Shown: positions 37,965 through 47,411 of the stretch, one piece after another
Numbering within the stretch: position 1 is the first letter of the stretch
Layout: each line of letters starts with the position of its first letter
From: Myxococcota bacterium
Lineage (GTDB): Bacteria > Myxococcota_A > Polyangia > Palsa-1104 > JAEUJZ01
Assembly: GCA_025057315.1 (NCBI GenBank)
Contig: JANWXW010000163.1
Span: forward strand, 16,021 to 80,020
Reading direction: 5' to 3'
DNA length: 64,000 nucleotides
Notes under the pieces: generated by a model
Seen by the model: the letters and a program-made list of their open reading frames with translations, nothing else
Told to the model about the DNA's origin: nothing
The model's database searches: none
Translations under genes and position numbers: made by a program

Positions 37965-39323
37965 CTAGCTCCCAATCGGCGCGCCCAGGGCGGCCAGAGC
38001 GTGGGCGAAGCCCGGGAAGCTGGTTTCAATGCTCTCTGCTTCCTCGATCCGCGTGGTCGTTGGGGCCGCGAGTGCCAGGACCGCTGCTGCCATGGCGATG
38101 CGATGATCGCCAAAACTGGAAACGACAGCCCCGCGCAGGCCAGCCGGGCCACGCCCGTGTACCCGGAGGCCATCGGGCAGCTCCTCGCACTCAACACCGA
38201 AGGCACGCAATAGGGCACAGCTCGCCGCGAGGCGGTCTGACTCCTTGACGCGCAGCTCGACGGCACCGGTAATCAGGGTCTCTCCCTCCGCCGCTCCGGC
38301 CAGCGATGCCAGCAGAGGCAACTCGTCGATGGCGCGGAGTGCCAACTGGCCTTCAATGCGCATCGGACGCAGTGGCCCTCCGGGCGAGCGCACCCGAAGA
38401 TCACTTACCGGCTCACCGGCCTCTTCGTGCTCGTCGAGAATTTCCACCGCTCCAGGGGCGAGCTGGGCCATGGCGTCGAGCACACCAGTGCGTGTGGGGT
38501 TGGTGCCCACACCGCGGAGCACGACCTCGCTGCCTGACACCAGCAGTGCCGCCCCCATGAGAAATGCCGCTGACGACATGTCGCCAGGAATCTGCATATG
38601 GAGCGGTGGCAGCGCCCGGCGCCATCCCGTGGGGTCCAGGCGGCACACTGCCGCATCAGCGGTGTCGCTCACGGACAGCGGTACGCCCAGACGGCGCAGC
38701 AGGCGCTCGGTGTGATCGCGAGAGCGGGCAGGCTCCCGCACCTCGGTCGGCCCCTCGGCCCACAGCCCACACAGCAGCAGGGCCGACTTGACCTGCGCGC
38801 TGGCAACGGGACTCTGGTGCAGGATGCCGCGCAGCGACGCCGCCGGATGAATCCGCAGCGGAGCATACACCTCTCCTGGGGGGAGGCCCGCCTGACCGGA
38901 CAGCACGGCCCCCATGCGCCGCAGCGGCTCCACCACACGCCGCATAGGCCGCGCCCGCAGGTACCTGTCCCCGTCGATCTCGCTGGAGAAAGGCTGGGCT
39001 GCAAGCACCCCAGCGAGCAGGCGCAAGGTGGTAGCGGAATTGCCGCAGTCAATCGTCATCCCTGGCGGGCGCAGCCCATAGAGCCCCCGTCCGCTCACCT
39101 CAACTGCTCCTTCGGCAGTGCGTCGTCCGTGTACGCCGAGCGCCGCCAGCGCGGTCAGTGTGCGCAGGTTGTCCTGTCCACTGCCCAGACCCCAGAGGCG
39201 CGAGGTCCCCTCTGCCAGCGCGCTGAGGAGAAGTGCGCGGTGGCTGATTGACTTGTCTCCCGGCACTTGCTGCGTGCCCCGCAACGGCGCGACCGCGGGT
39301 TCGACCGTGAGCCGAGACCCCAT
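37965..39323 (-). CDS. aroA: 3-phosphoshikimate 1-carboxyvinyltransferase (EPSP synthase)
   Basis: Sixth step of the shikimate pathway (shikimate-3-phosphate plus PEP). 452 aa from ATG 39323, which lies 4 bp after the histidine kinase stop; the upstream open frame belongs to that kinase's shadow. Signatures: VPGDKSISHRALLLSALAEG, IDCGNSATTLRLLAG (LxRNSGTxxR-type region, here GNSAT), VASAQVKSALLLCGL, PGDMSSAAFLMGAALL, and RVKESDRLAASCALL with the catalytic KESD. GNSAT and NPLAS-like features suggest a class II-type enzyme, but class cannot be settled by eye. Confidence 0.95.
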   Translation of the reverse strand: MGSRLTVEPAVAPLRGTQQVPGDKSISHRALLLSALAEGTSRLWGLGSGQDNLRTLTALAALGVHGRRTAEGAVEVSGRGLYGLRPPGMTIDCGNSATTLRLLAGVLAAQPFSSEIDGDRYLRARPMRRVVEPLRRMGAVLSGQAGLPPGEVYAPLRIHPAASLRGILHQSPVASAQVKSALLLCGLWAEGPTEVREPARSRDHTERLLRRLGVPLSVSDTADAAVCRLDPTGWRRALPPLHMQIPGDMSSAAFLMGAALLVSGSEVVLRGVGTNPTRTGVLDAMAQLAPGAVEILDEHEEAGEPVSDLRVRSPGGPLRPMRIEGQLALRAIDELPLLASLAGAAEGETLITGAVELRVKESDRLAASCALLRAFGVECEELPDGLRVHGRGPAGLRGAVVSSFGDHRIAMAAAVLALAAPTTTRIEEAESIETSFPGFAHALAALGAPIGS

Positions 39324-39327
39324 GCGC

Positions 39328-40605
39328 TCAGCCCTTGCCCTCGCATCGGCTCGCCGGGTTGGGCCTGGGCTGTGTCGGATCCAGTCCCGACCGGGCCTGC
39401 GACTCGGCGGGGAACCAGAGCGTGACCAGCGTCCCCTGCCCGGCTCGGCTGGCAATCCGCATGGTGCCACCATGCTGCTCCACGATGGCGCGCGATAGCC
39501 CCAGGCCGAGACCAGTGCCACGACCTGCGCCCTTGGTGGTAAAGAACGGCTCATAGACGCGATCTAGCAGCTCCACCGGAATGCCGCATCCGCTGTCCTC
39601 GATCTCGATGCATACCCCGTCCTGTCCCGCGGCCTCTCTAGGCTGCAACCGCACCCAGAGGGCGCGCCGCTCCACCTCCACCTCCTCGAGCGCGTGTACC
39701 GCGTTGATGAGCAGGTTCAGCAGGACCTGAAGCAGACGCGGCCGTTGCGCACGCACCAGGGGTACCGGGACGATCTCCTGCTGCAGGCGCAGGCCGTGAA
39801 GCAGCGGACGGCACAGACGCAGCACCACCTCAACCACCTGAGCCAGGTCCACTGCCTCCACTGCCGCCCCCTCGGGGTGGCTCATCTGCACCAGGTCGCG
39901 TACCAGGCCGATGATTCGCTCGGTCGCCTCGCGCGCATCGCCCAGCATGACCTCCAATTCATGCAGCTGTAGGCCCTGGGCGTGGCCCATGTGATTTTCT
40001 CTGAGTTGAGATGTTATCTTCTCAATTTCGCCAATGTTGGCGAGTAGCAGGTTGGCCGCGTTGTTGACCTCGTGTGCCACCCCTGCCACCACACCCTGAG
40101 CCATCCAACGACCGCCACCCAGCAGGTGTGTTTGCCGATCGTGCCATGGACGGAGGTCTTCCAGCGTGCCGATAAACAGCGGGACTGCCCCGCCGAGCGG
40201 CCGAATGCTCAGCCGGGCCGACACCAGAGACCCATCCCTGCGGCGGGCATGTCCCTCCACGCAGCTGGTTCCTAGCCCCAGCGGGCCGTACAAGGGCCCG
40301 TCCCACAACGCCACCAGCGGACAGCCGGCCAGCCTCCCCGGTGCATACTGGAGCAAGCGCTCTAGCGCTGAGTTGGCCATCGTCACCTGGACCTGGGGAC
40401 CGCTGTGGTCCTCCGCATGTCCGTCGGGCGATGTCTCTGCCACTGCTTCCAGCGCACAGGCTGGAATGGCCAGTGCCTCCAGCACCGCGGCCATGCCCGC
40501 CCAGCGGGCACCCTCGCGCAGCAGCGTCTGCTGCGACGCCTCGCGAGGAGCCAGCGCAGAAGGCACATTGGTCACGATCCGAGCCTCCGCCAGCCTATCG
40601 TTCAT
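39328..40605 (-). CDS. Cytosolic PAS-domain sensor histidine kinase
   Basis: 425 aa. Residues ~40-165 look like a PAS fold (MANSALERLLQYAPGRLAGCPLVALW...GHARRRDGSLVSARLSIRPL). The H-box is VVAGVAHEVNNAANLLLANI, followed by DHp helices, N-box LLQVLLNLLINAVHAL, G1 EDSGCGIP, F-box YEPFFTTK, G2 GRGTGLGLGLSRAIV. No membrane segment is seen. It is cotranscribed with aroA by spacing, though a functional link is unlikely. No receiver protein is adjacent, so its partner lies elsewhere. Confidence 0.9.
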   Translation of the reverse strand: MNDRLAEARIVTNVPSALAPREASQQTLLREGARWAGMAAVLEALAIPACALEAVAETSPDGHAEDHSGPQVQVTMANSALERLLQYAPGRLAGCPLVALWDGPLYGPLGLGTSCVEGHARRRDGSLVSARLSIRPLGGAVPLFIGTLEDLRPWHDRQTHLLGGGRWMAQGVVAGVAHEVNNAANLLLANIGEIEKITSQLRENHMGHAQGLQLHELEVMLGDAREATERIIGLVRDLVQMSHPEGAAVEAVDLAQVVEVVLRLCRPLLHGLRLQQEIVPVPLVRAQRPRLLQVLLNLLINAVHALEEVEVERRALWVRLQPREAAGQDGVCIEIEDSGCGIPVELLDRVYEPFFTTKGAGRGTGLGLGLSRAIVEQHGGTMRIASRAGQGTLVTLWFPAESQARSGLDPTQPRPNPASRCEGKG

Positions 40606-40677
40606 GGATTGCCAAGGTACCCCGTGTAACCGGTCTACGGCGGAGCGTCAAGGGCTTAGGATCATCCGGTCCTTTCT

Positions 40678-43290
40678 TCACATCTCTTCTGATTTTGCGG
40701 TTAGCCAACCGGCGGATCCGACCGATGCTAGCACAAGGGCACACATCAGCGCGCCGGTGTGGAGCACCATCAACGTGGCGTAGCTGCGCTCGATCGGCAA
40801 GAACATGGGAAATGTGGTGAGCAGGTCGAAGACCACCTTGCCGCCGAGCAGAGCGAGCACGCCGAAGCGTACCATGCATCCCAGACAGGTCAGCGTGAGG
40901 CACAGAAACAGCAACAGGGACAGGGGCCCGGTCATCTCCCGCAGCACCATGGTGGCCCACATGACCGCGCCGCAGCACAGCGCCGCCAGCAGCCGGCGCT
41001 GCAGCAAGAGCTTGCACAGCACCAGGACCATGAGCCAACTGAGGGCAAACCGTGCCGCATCCACCAGCCCAGAGGCTACATGGCCCGCGGCCACCATGCC
41101 ACCGGCCAAGGCCTCCACACCTGCCGGTTCGCGGATCCAGGGCACCGGGGGCGGCTGCCCGAGCCAGCCGGGCGTTAGCCGGTTCAGGAAAAAGAACACC
41201 GCCCCCAAGCAGCCGCTGAGCGCACCCACCAGCAGGGCCCGCCACACCAGCGCATCGCGCCACTGCCCGGCCAGCAGCCGAGACCAGGAGATGAGCGTCT
41301 CAGGCCATAGCCGGCGCACATAGGGCTCCAGGGCGATGTAAAACAGCCACAGCCAGCCTGCCTGGAGCAGCGACTCAGACAGTCCGCGGAGCAGCAGATG
41401 CGCCTCAGCCCGCAGGTCCGGCGCATGGTCGGCCCGGAGGGCAAAGCCGAGCAGCGACAGCGTCATCGTGATCAGCGCGACGCGCAGGGCGCCCGTGCGG
41501 TCGCCGCACCGGCGGCGCAGGTTGTGCCAAGCCAGCACCACCGCTCCGCACAGGGACACCACTGCCAGCAAGCCCCGCAGCAGGTCGGCTCCTCCCTGCC
41601 GCCAGGGCCGCACGACCGTCGGCGGAACAGGGGGCCAGTCCAGCTCCCCAACGCGAAAGGAGACAGGCTGGCCCAGCAGGGCACCGGCCTCCACGCGCAA
41701 ACGCTCCTGCGGCCGCTCCGGGTCGGCGCCGATCCAGGCAGCCCGCTCATCCACGAAGACGGGAGGCACCCGGTCCGCTGGCACAGCCCGGAACGTGCTG
41801 CGGTCGAGGCCAGCAGCGGCAAACAGGGCGTCCCAGTCGGGGGTCCGGGGCGGGCTCTGGCCCGGCAGCTTCCCGACCGGTGCTCGAACTGCTTCGGGAT
41901 CTCCTTCGAGCGATGTGGGAATGAGCAGAAGCTCGCGCAAACGCCCCAGCGGGTCGAGCCGTATGCTGACCATGCCGGGTTCGATTGGCGGGGGTTCGCG
42001 CAAATCGACTCTGCCATCGGAACGCCCAGACACCAGCGGCCGGTGCCAGCCGCGATACCAGAAGTCGACGGCGGCTGGCCGGGCATGCCGCAGACGCTGC
42101 CACCGGTTGACCGAGGCGTCGCGGCGCTCGATCTGGGCCAGATAGCCCTCCTGAAGGCTGAAGCCGAAGGCGCGATAGGGGGGCGCCGGGTAACCGAGCC
42201 GTTCCAGCAGGTTTTCGGCACGGTCGGCCAGGACCACGGCGGGCTTGTGCAGGGGCAGGTGAGGCAGCAGCGAGGCCTGTCCGCCCAGGACCATGGCCAG
42301 CGCAAGGACGGCCGCGGTGGCAGCACCGAGCCCCAACGCAAGCGCAGGCCGCAGTGCACCACGGTCCCCAGCAGCGGCAACCTGCTGGGGGGAGGGTGTC
42401 TGGCCGGCACGCAGCGCAGCGGTCAGCATGCTTCCTCCAGGCAGCGCCTGGGCCAGGGCAGCAGCGCTCTCAGGCCGTCGGGCCGGGTCTGGCTCCAGGC
42501 ACCACAGGATGGCGCGATCGATCTGAGGGGACAGATCGGGTACCAGCGCCGCCGGACTCGGCGGCGGTTGCTCCTGCAGGCGCCGTAACTCGGCGAGCGT
42601 CTGCGGGCGGTAGACCCCTTGGCCTGTGAACAGCTCGTACAGGATCAGCCCCAGGGCATACAGGTCGCTGCGGACGCTGCACTGCCCACCGCGCAGCTGC
42701 TCAGGGGCCATGTACACCGGCGTGCCTGCAAGGGCCGCGCCTGTCCGCAGATCCTCGCCGCGCACCGCCAGACCGAAGTCGGTGATGCGGACCTGGCCCG
42801 TACCGTCCAGCATGATGTTGGCGGGCTTGAGGTCGCGGTGCAAGATGCCGCGCTCGTGGGCAGCTTGCAGCCCGGCGCACAGCTGGTGCGCCACGTGGAG
42901 GGCCTTGTCCGGCGGCAGGCGGCCGATGCGCCGCAGCAGCGACGCCAGGTCCTCGCCGTCGATGTACTCCATCGAGATGAACGGCCGCCCCTGCGCTTCC
43001 CCGACGTCAAAAACGCGACAGACATGGGGGTGGCTGATGCGCCGCGAAAGCCGTGCCTCCCGCAGCAGCAACTCCACGTCCCGCGGGTCGCGGCTGGTAA
43101 GGAACTTGAGCGCCACCGGCTCGCCTAGCTTGAGATCCTGCGCGCGGTACACCTCCCCCATCGCCCCCTGTCCCAAGAGCCAGCCCACCAGGTAGCGGTC
43201 CAGCAGGAGTGTCCCCGGTGCCAGGGACTCGGCGGCTGTCCCGGCCGGTGGGGGGCTGCTCCCGCCGAGGGCGAGATTCACGGTGTCCAT
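40678..43290 (-). CDS. Ser/Thr protein kinase with large multi-span membrane tail
   Basis: 870 aa from ATG 43290 (MDTVNLALGG). The Hanks domain at ~28-290 is intact: GQGAMGEVY, VALKFL, HRDLKPANIM, DFGLAV, MAPEQL. A first membrane helix follows near 340-365 (ALGLGAATAAVLALAMVLGG). Then come ~240 extracytoplasmic residues and a C-terminal block with about seven or eight membrane helices. The sensor half is not a PASTA or similar named domain. Similar kinase-membrane fusions occur in Myxococcota. Promoters should lie in the 345-bp region upstream. Confidence 0.88.
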   Translation of the reverse strand: MDTVNLALGGSSPPPAGTAAESLAPGTLLLDRYLVGWLLGQGAMGEVYRAQDLKLGEPVALKFLTSRDPRDVELLLREARLSRRISHPHVCRVFDVGEAQGRPFISMEYIDGEDLASLLRRIGRLPPDKALHVAHQLCAGLQAAHERGILHRDLKPANIMLDGTGQVRITDFGLAVRGEDLRTGAALAGTPVYMAPEQLRGGQCSVRSDLYALGLILYELFTGQGVYRPQTLAELRRLQEQPPPSPAALVPDLSPQIDRAILWCLEPDPARRPESAAALAQALPGGSMLTAALRAGQTPSPQQVAAAGDRGALRPALALGLGAATAAVLALAMVLGGQASLLPHLPLHKPAVVLADRAENLLERLGYPAPPYRAFGFSLQEGYLAQIERRDASVNRWQRLRHARPAAVDFWYRGWHRPLVSGRSDGRVDLREPPPIEPGMVSIRLDPLGRLRELLLIPTSLEGDPEAVRAPVGKLPGQSPPRTPDWDALFAAAGLDRSTFRAVPADRVPPVFVDERAAWIGADPERPQERLRVEAGALLGQPVSFRVGELDWPPVPPTVVRPWRQGGADLLRGLLAVVSLCGAVVLAWHNLRRRCGDRTGALRVALITMTLSLLGFALRADHAPDLRAEAHLLLRGLSESLLQAGWLWLFYIALEPYVRRLWPETLISWSRLLAGQWRDALVWRALLVGALSGCLGAVFFFLNRLTPGWLGQPPPVPWIREPAGVEALAGGMVAAGHVASGLVDAARFALSWLMVLVLCKLLLQRRLLAALCCGAVMWATMVLREMTGPLSLLLFLCLTLTCLGCMVRFGVLALLGGKVVFDLLTTFPMFLPIERSYATLMVLHTGALMCALVLASVGSAGWLTAKSEEM

Positions 43291-43635
43291 GCCTGGGCAT
43301 GCAATATACTCCTGTCCGGCCCCGTGCAACGGCTGCGCGCGTCCTTGATTTGTCCTTGATTTGGGATTTGGCTCAAGCCGGTGACATGGTTCCCTGGCCG
43401 GCTCTGGAGGACAGGATGTCACCCTGCTTTCGGGAGCTTTCTTGCCCCTTCCGTGTTCGTTGTCTAAGGGGGAGAAACCCATCGGCGGGACTTAGGCTGT
43501 GGACCCTGCCGGGCTGTTCTGGGTCCTGGCAAGGGGCTGGCACGGCAAGGGGCTGCAAGGTGACGACATGCGCCGATGAGACGTGCCTGAACCGACGCCG
43601 CGCCGGGACCCGCACAGCCTTGCTCCGCAAGGGAG
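43291..43635. other. 345-bp spacer with two short tandem repeats, no gene seen
   Basis: Contains TCCTTGATTTG twice (about 43343-43364) and GGCAAGGGGCTG twice (about 43532-43555). It is upstream of the kinase start and downstream of the small gene at 43636, so it should carry the kinase promoter, though none is obvious. Confidence 0.4.
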
Positions 43636-43896
43636 TCAGGGGCTAGACATCTCCTTACAGAATGCTGCGAGCTCCACCATGAGCTCGGGCAGACGCTCCG
43701 GGGGGCAAAACAGACGCAAGCCCGCCATAACCTTTTCGACGATGTGCTCAACATCCTGGGGCGATAGATCAGATGCACCTGGGGCACAATGTTTCGAAGA
43801 AAAAGAACACACTGCCCGAACATTGAATGGGCTGATGTATTTTTCCAGTAGGGTCGTTAGTTGTTTTTCAAATTGGTCTCTGTTGATTGAGTTCAT
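43636..43896 (-). CDS. Small helical protein downstream of DsrE-like gene, unknown
   Basis: 86 aa from ATG 43896 (MNSINRDQFEKQLTTLLEKYISPFNV); a longer open frame overlaps the DsrE-like gene and is not used. Sequence includes LSPQDVEHIVEKVMAGLRLFCPPERLPELMVELAAFCKEMSS, with four Cys (RAVCSF, KHCAPG, LFCPP, AFCKE). No named family is recognised. Position after tusA and the DsrE-like gene, the same strand and a similar AT-rich codon use suggest it belongs to the same sulfur-handling unit. Confidence 0.6.
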   Translation of the reverse strand: MNSINRDQFEKQLTTLLEKYISPFNVRAVCSFSSKHCAPGASDLSPQDVEHIVEKVMAGLRLFCPPERLPELMVELAAFCKEMSSP

Positions 43897-43958
43897 TGAT
43901 AGGCATGTTGAATCCGGTCTTCTGCCAAGTTGTGCATGTGTTATATTTTGTGTCCTAT

Positions 43959-44534
43959 TTAAATAAATAGACTGAGACGGCTGCGCGTGGCTCTCTCGAT
44001 GAATGTGGCAGCGCCGCAGCAATCAAGATGAGCATATTGGATGCATTCTTCTGGTTGGAAGCCCAACACCTGTCGCGATGTTTCGCAGATATAGATTTTG
44101 ACCCCGCCCTCTTCGCACAGCTTGAGCATCTCCTCGGGAGAGGCAAGGCCTTTCTGCCGCATGATCTTGCGAAACAAGGCCGGCCCTGCTCCACCCAGGT
44201 TCATCCGTGACAGCTTGAGCTGGCCTAGTCCCTTGGGGAGCCATAGGCCCATGAGAGCCTCTAGAACGTGTCGTTTGCGTACCTTCTTGCTGGGATCGCG
44301 CAGGGCTGCCAGCGCCCAGAAGGTGAAGAACAGCTCCACCTGGAGGCCACTTGCAGCCGCTGTGGAGGCCAAAATCAGGGCTGCCATCATCCGATCGAAC
44401 TCCCCGGAAAACACAACCATTGCGAGACGGTCTTCCACCTGGAGGCGATCCAGCTGGTTCTGCAGGGAGTCGATGCGTTGGCTCAGCTCCGCCAGCTGTG
44501 CGGCCACTGCCCGAGGATCTGCGGTGTCAATCAT
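43959..44534 (-). CDS. DsrE/DsrF-like sulfur-carrier family protein
   Basis: 191 aa. An N-terminal coiled coil (VAAQLAELSQRIDSLQNQLDRLQ) precedes a DsrE-like fold of the COG2210 type: LAMVVFSGEFDRMMAALILASTAAASGLQVELFFTFWALAALR, ending GVKIYICETSRQVLGFQPEECIQYAHLDCCGAATFIERA. These proteins bind persulfide or act with TusA in sulfur transfer and oxidation. Cys in KIYICE and YAHLDCCG are candidate carriers. It lies 12 bp after tusA. Confidence 0.85.
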   Translation of the reverse strand: MIDTADPRAVAAQLAELSQRIDSLQNQLDRLQVEDRLAMVVFSGEFDRMMAALILASTAAASGLQVELFFTFWALAALRDPSKKVRKRHVLEALMGLWLPKGLGQLKLSRMNLGGAGPALFRKIMRQKGLASPEEMLKLCEEGGVKIYICETSRQVLGFQPEECIQYAHLDCCGAATFIERATRSRLSLFI

Positions 44535-44546
44535 GGAATAAGATCG

Positions 44547-44807
44547 CTATGATGGTTTCTTTTTAATAAAAGCAACATAGTGTTCTCCATTGTGTTTGCA
44601 CTCTAGGAGAATATGTCCTGTTCGCTTGCACCAGGCCTCCACATCTTTCGGAAATGCATGATCAGTGGCCATGACTTCTATTGTCTCTCCTGGTTTTAAT
44701 TTCTCGATACTATTCATGATATGAACAATGGGGATCGGGCACCCGCGGCCACGAACATCGAGGCGTGTGGTGGCTATTCTGTTGGAATCGTGTGGGTTGT
44801 TGATCAT
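44547..44807 (-). CDS. tusA: TusA-family sulfur carrier protein
   Basis: 86 aa. The CPxP motif (RGRGCPIPIVHIMNSIEKLKPGETIEVMATDHAFPKDVEAWCKRTGH) provides the sulfur-accepting Cys and the typical alpha/beta order. Partner DsrE-like protein follows. Codons are noticeably A/T-rich compared with flanking genes. There is no ribosome site before ATG 44807, but a promoter sits only 8 nt upstream, so the mRNA may be leaderless. Confidence 0.92.
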   Translation of the reverse strand: MINNPHDSNRIATTRLDVRGRGCPIPIVHIMNSIEKLKPGETIEVMATDHAFPKDVEAWCKRTGHILLECKHNGEHYVAFIKKKPS

Positions 44808-44815
44808 TGTTTATG

Positions 44816-44843
44816 TATATATTCCATTTTATGGATATGTCAT
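44816..44843 (-). promoter_or_regulatory. Promoter of the tusA-DsrE unit
   Basis: Minus strand: ATGACA (44843-44838), 16-bp spacer, TATATA (44821-44816), then eight nt to the tusA ATG. Five of six -35 bases match consensus. The distance predicts transcription starting at or very near the ATG. The rest of the 44808-45167 gap holds three copies of ATTGGGCA (about 45032-45062) and no gene. Confidence 0.55.
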
Positions 44844-45167
44844 CTATGAAAATACGCTGAAATGCGCTGAGCCAACATCCCATGGGACTTGGCTCCGGCT
44901 CGCGGCGCTAGGCCGATAGGTACCCCGATCAAGGCGCGAACATGCCCTCGCAGGGGCGTCTTGCCGCCGTCGCCACCGCCAGGCGTCAGCCCGACGACCA
45001 GGGTGGGAGACGCACCCCATGGCATCTTCAATTGGGCAATTCAATTGGGCAATCATTGGGCACGCTTGTGCACGGACCGCCCCCCAAGCCCGTGCCATGC
45101 GCGCAGAAAACAGGACCTTCCTGGTGGGCGCGCCCCCTGTGTGCCGCGTGCTCGCTGGAACTTTGGC

Positions 45168-47411
45168 CTAGCCCGCGCGGCGCGCCCGCCCCTCGTGGGG
45201 GGCCTCAGCCTCCGGGCGGTCGTGCTTGTCGTCTGTGATGTATTCGCTCTGGTAGTAGTAACCGGCGTAGTAGCCGCGGTAGCCCTTCTGCCTCGTGTCG
45301 ATGTCGTTCAAGAGCACGCCGACAATGCGTCCACCGACGTCCAAGATGTGCTTGGCCGCGCGCTTGACCGCGTCGCGCCCGGTCTGTCCATAACGCACAA
45401 CCAGCACCACACCATCGACAGCCGTAGACAGGATCGCCGGGTCCGTCACCGGCACCGCCGGCGGAGAGTCGATGAGAATGCGGTCGAAGCGCCCTCCTAG
45501 CCCCTCTAGCAGGCCGCGGAAGTGCAGACCATCGAGGAGCTCGGCTGGGTTGGGCGGGATGGGCCCGCTGGGCAAGATCCAAAGCCCCGGCACGCGCGTC
45601 TCGCGAATGGCGTCCTGCACATCGACATCTCCCAGGAGCACGTTGGTCAGCCCCACGCCCTCGCGCAGCCCAAACGCTCGGGCGATGCGAGGACGACGCA
45701 GGTCGCAGTCGACCAGCAGCGTGCGTGCGCCGCCCTGGGCGAGCACCGTGCCAAGGCTGATGCAGCACAGGGTTTTGCCCTCCCGCGCCACACTGCTGGT
45801 CACCAGGATCCGACGCAGCGCACGCTCTGCACCAGCGAACAGGATGTTGGTGCGCACCGTCCGGCAGGCCTCGGCCACGGTCGAGCGTGGGTGGTCCGCC
45901 ACGTACAAGTCGGCAGCCGCAGCACCGCCCTCCAGTCGGGGCAGCACGCCCAAAAAGGGCAGCATAAGCCGCTGCTCCACATCGTCCTGCGACTTGACTG
46001 AGCGATCCATCGCGTCCAGAAGGAGCGTCACCAGCACCCCCAGCAGCAGCGACAGCAGGCCAGCCACCAGCAGGGTCACCTTGATGCGCGGGCTTACCGG
46101 CGTCTGGGGCAGCCGTGCATAGTCGAGGACGTGGACGTTGTTTTGTCGGATGCGTCCGACGGTGCCGGTCTGGTTGGTGCGGTTGAGCACCTGGGTATAG
46201 TGCTGCTGCAGGCTCTCCGCGTCGCGCTTGAGCTTGTCATATTCGATCTTGAGCCGGTCCAGCTTGAGCGCCTCCCGCTTTACTTCCTCTAGGTCGGCCA
46301 GCACCTTTTGCTCTTCGCGGACAGCCTCGTTGTACTGGCTTTGCACCGCCTGCTGACCCGCTTCGACCTCGCGCCGCAGGTTCTGTAGCGCATTCTGTAC
46401 CTTGGCCGCCTGCTGTCGCACCTGAGGATGGGTATCCTGGTAGCGCTCCCGCAACTCCGAGAGGCGACGATCCTCCTCGGCCCACACGCGGCGCAGGTCG
46501 GTGATGAGCCCCGGCGCAGCCCCCTCCTGCATCGGCACGCGCAGCGGGTCCAGCTGCTTGAGCCGCTGGAGTTCCTCGAGCTGGCTCTGCCGCGCCCGCT
46601 TGCGCAGCCGAATCTCGGTCAGCGCGTCGGTATACTTGGCAATCTGGCGCGCCACTTGGTTGGCCTGATCCTGCAGGCTCACCGACAGCAGCCCATGCCG
46701 GGCCTTGAAGTCATAGAGCGCTAACTCGGCCTCATATAGCCGCTTACGGAGCTCTTCCAGCTCACCGCTCAGCTGCTGCGAGGCAGATTGCGTCGAGGTG
46801 TCGCGTTGCTGTTGGTTGCTTTCGACAAACTCGTCAGCCACGGCATCAGCAATGCGCTTGGCCCAGGCCGGGTTCGGGTGGCGCGCCGTGACCATCAGGA
46901 TGCGCGTTTCCGCGATGTGGTCTGCTCGGTAGTGACTGAGCAGCGCCTCGCCGGCCTCCTCGATGGTTTTGGGCAAGGGCGCTCCCACGAAAAAGCCGGT
47001 CTCCTTGAGCAGGCCCAGCCGCACCGCTGCGCGCCGCGCAAGGCTGTCGCTGACCAGCACTTGGCGGCTGGTCTGCAAGTAGTCCTGAATCATATAATAG
47101 CCGCTCGGTGTTGGATCGAAGCTGTCCTCGTTGCCCAGGATGCGCATCGGTCCAGCCTCGACCACAATCTTGGCGCGAGCCTCATAGATCTTGGGCTGGG
47201 TGGTGGTCCACAGTCCTGCCAGGAGCAAACCGGCCACGACGAAGCCGATCACGATGTAGCGGCGTTCCAGGAGCAGACCCAGGTAGTGCTGGATCTCCCC
47301 GGCGCTGTCTGCTGGACGATAAAGGCCCAGCGCCCCCTGGGGCCATGTCGCCATCCCGGAGCGGACCGGCGACGAGGAGGCAGCAGGCTGGGGGACGGCG
47401 GGTTCGATCAT
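45168..47411 (-). CDS. Wzc-like polysaccharide co-polymerase / BY-type tyrosine kinase
   Basis: 747 aa. Wzz domain with two membrane helices (RYIVIGFVVAGLLLAGLW and VTLLVAGLLSLLLGVLVTLL) and a long coiled-coil periplasmic part between them. Then a BY-kinase domain: Walker A TSSVAREGKTLCC, Walker A' TLLVDCDLRRP, Walker B RILIDSPPAVPVTD. The C-terminus has a Tyr cluster (YRGYYAGYYYQSEY), the autophosphorylation site. Controls chain length and export of capsule or exopolysaccharide in the inner membrane. The glycosyltransferase gene overlaps its start by 4 nt. Confidence 0.93.
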   Translation of the reverse strand: MIEPAVPQPAASSSPVRSGMATWPQGALGLYRPADSAGEIQHYLGLLLERRYIVIGFVVAGLLLAGLWTTTQPKIYEARAKIVVEAGPMRILGNEDSFDPTPSGYYMIQDYLQTSRQVLVSDSLARRAAVRLGLLKETGFFVGAPLPKTIEEAGEALLSHYRADHIAETRILMVTARHPNPAWAKRIADAVADEFVESNQQQRDTSTQSASQQLSGELEELRKRLYEAELALYDFKARHGLLSVSLQDQANQVARQIAKYTDALTEIRLRKRARQSQLEELQRLKQLDPLRVPMQEGAAPGLITDLRRVWAEEDRRLSELRERYQDTHPQVRQQAAKVQNALQNLRREVEAGQQAVQSQYNEAVREEQKVLADLEEVKREALKLDRLKIEYDKLKRDAESLQQHYTQVLNRTNQTGTVGRIRQNNVHVLDYARLPQTPVSPRIKVTLLVAGLLSLLLGVLVTLLLDAMDRSVKSQDDVEQRLMLPFLGVLPRLEGGAAAADLYVADHPRSTVAEACRTVRTNILFAGAERALRRILVTSSVAREGKTLCCISLGTVLAQGGARTLLVDCDLRRPRIARAFGLREGVGLTNVLLGDVDVQDAIRETRVPGLWILPSGPIPPNPAELLDGLHFRGLLEGLGGRFDRILIDSPPAVPVTDPAILSTAVDGVVLVVRYGQTGRDAVKRAAKHILDVGGRIVGVLLNDIDTRQKGYRGYYAGYYYQSEYITDDKHDRPEAEAPHEGRARRAG

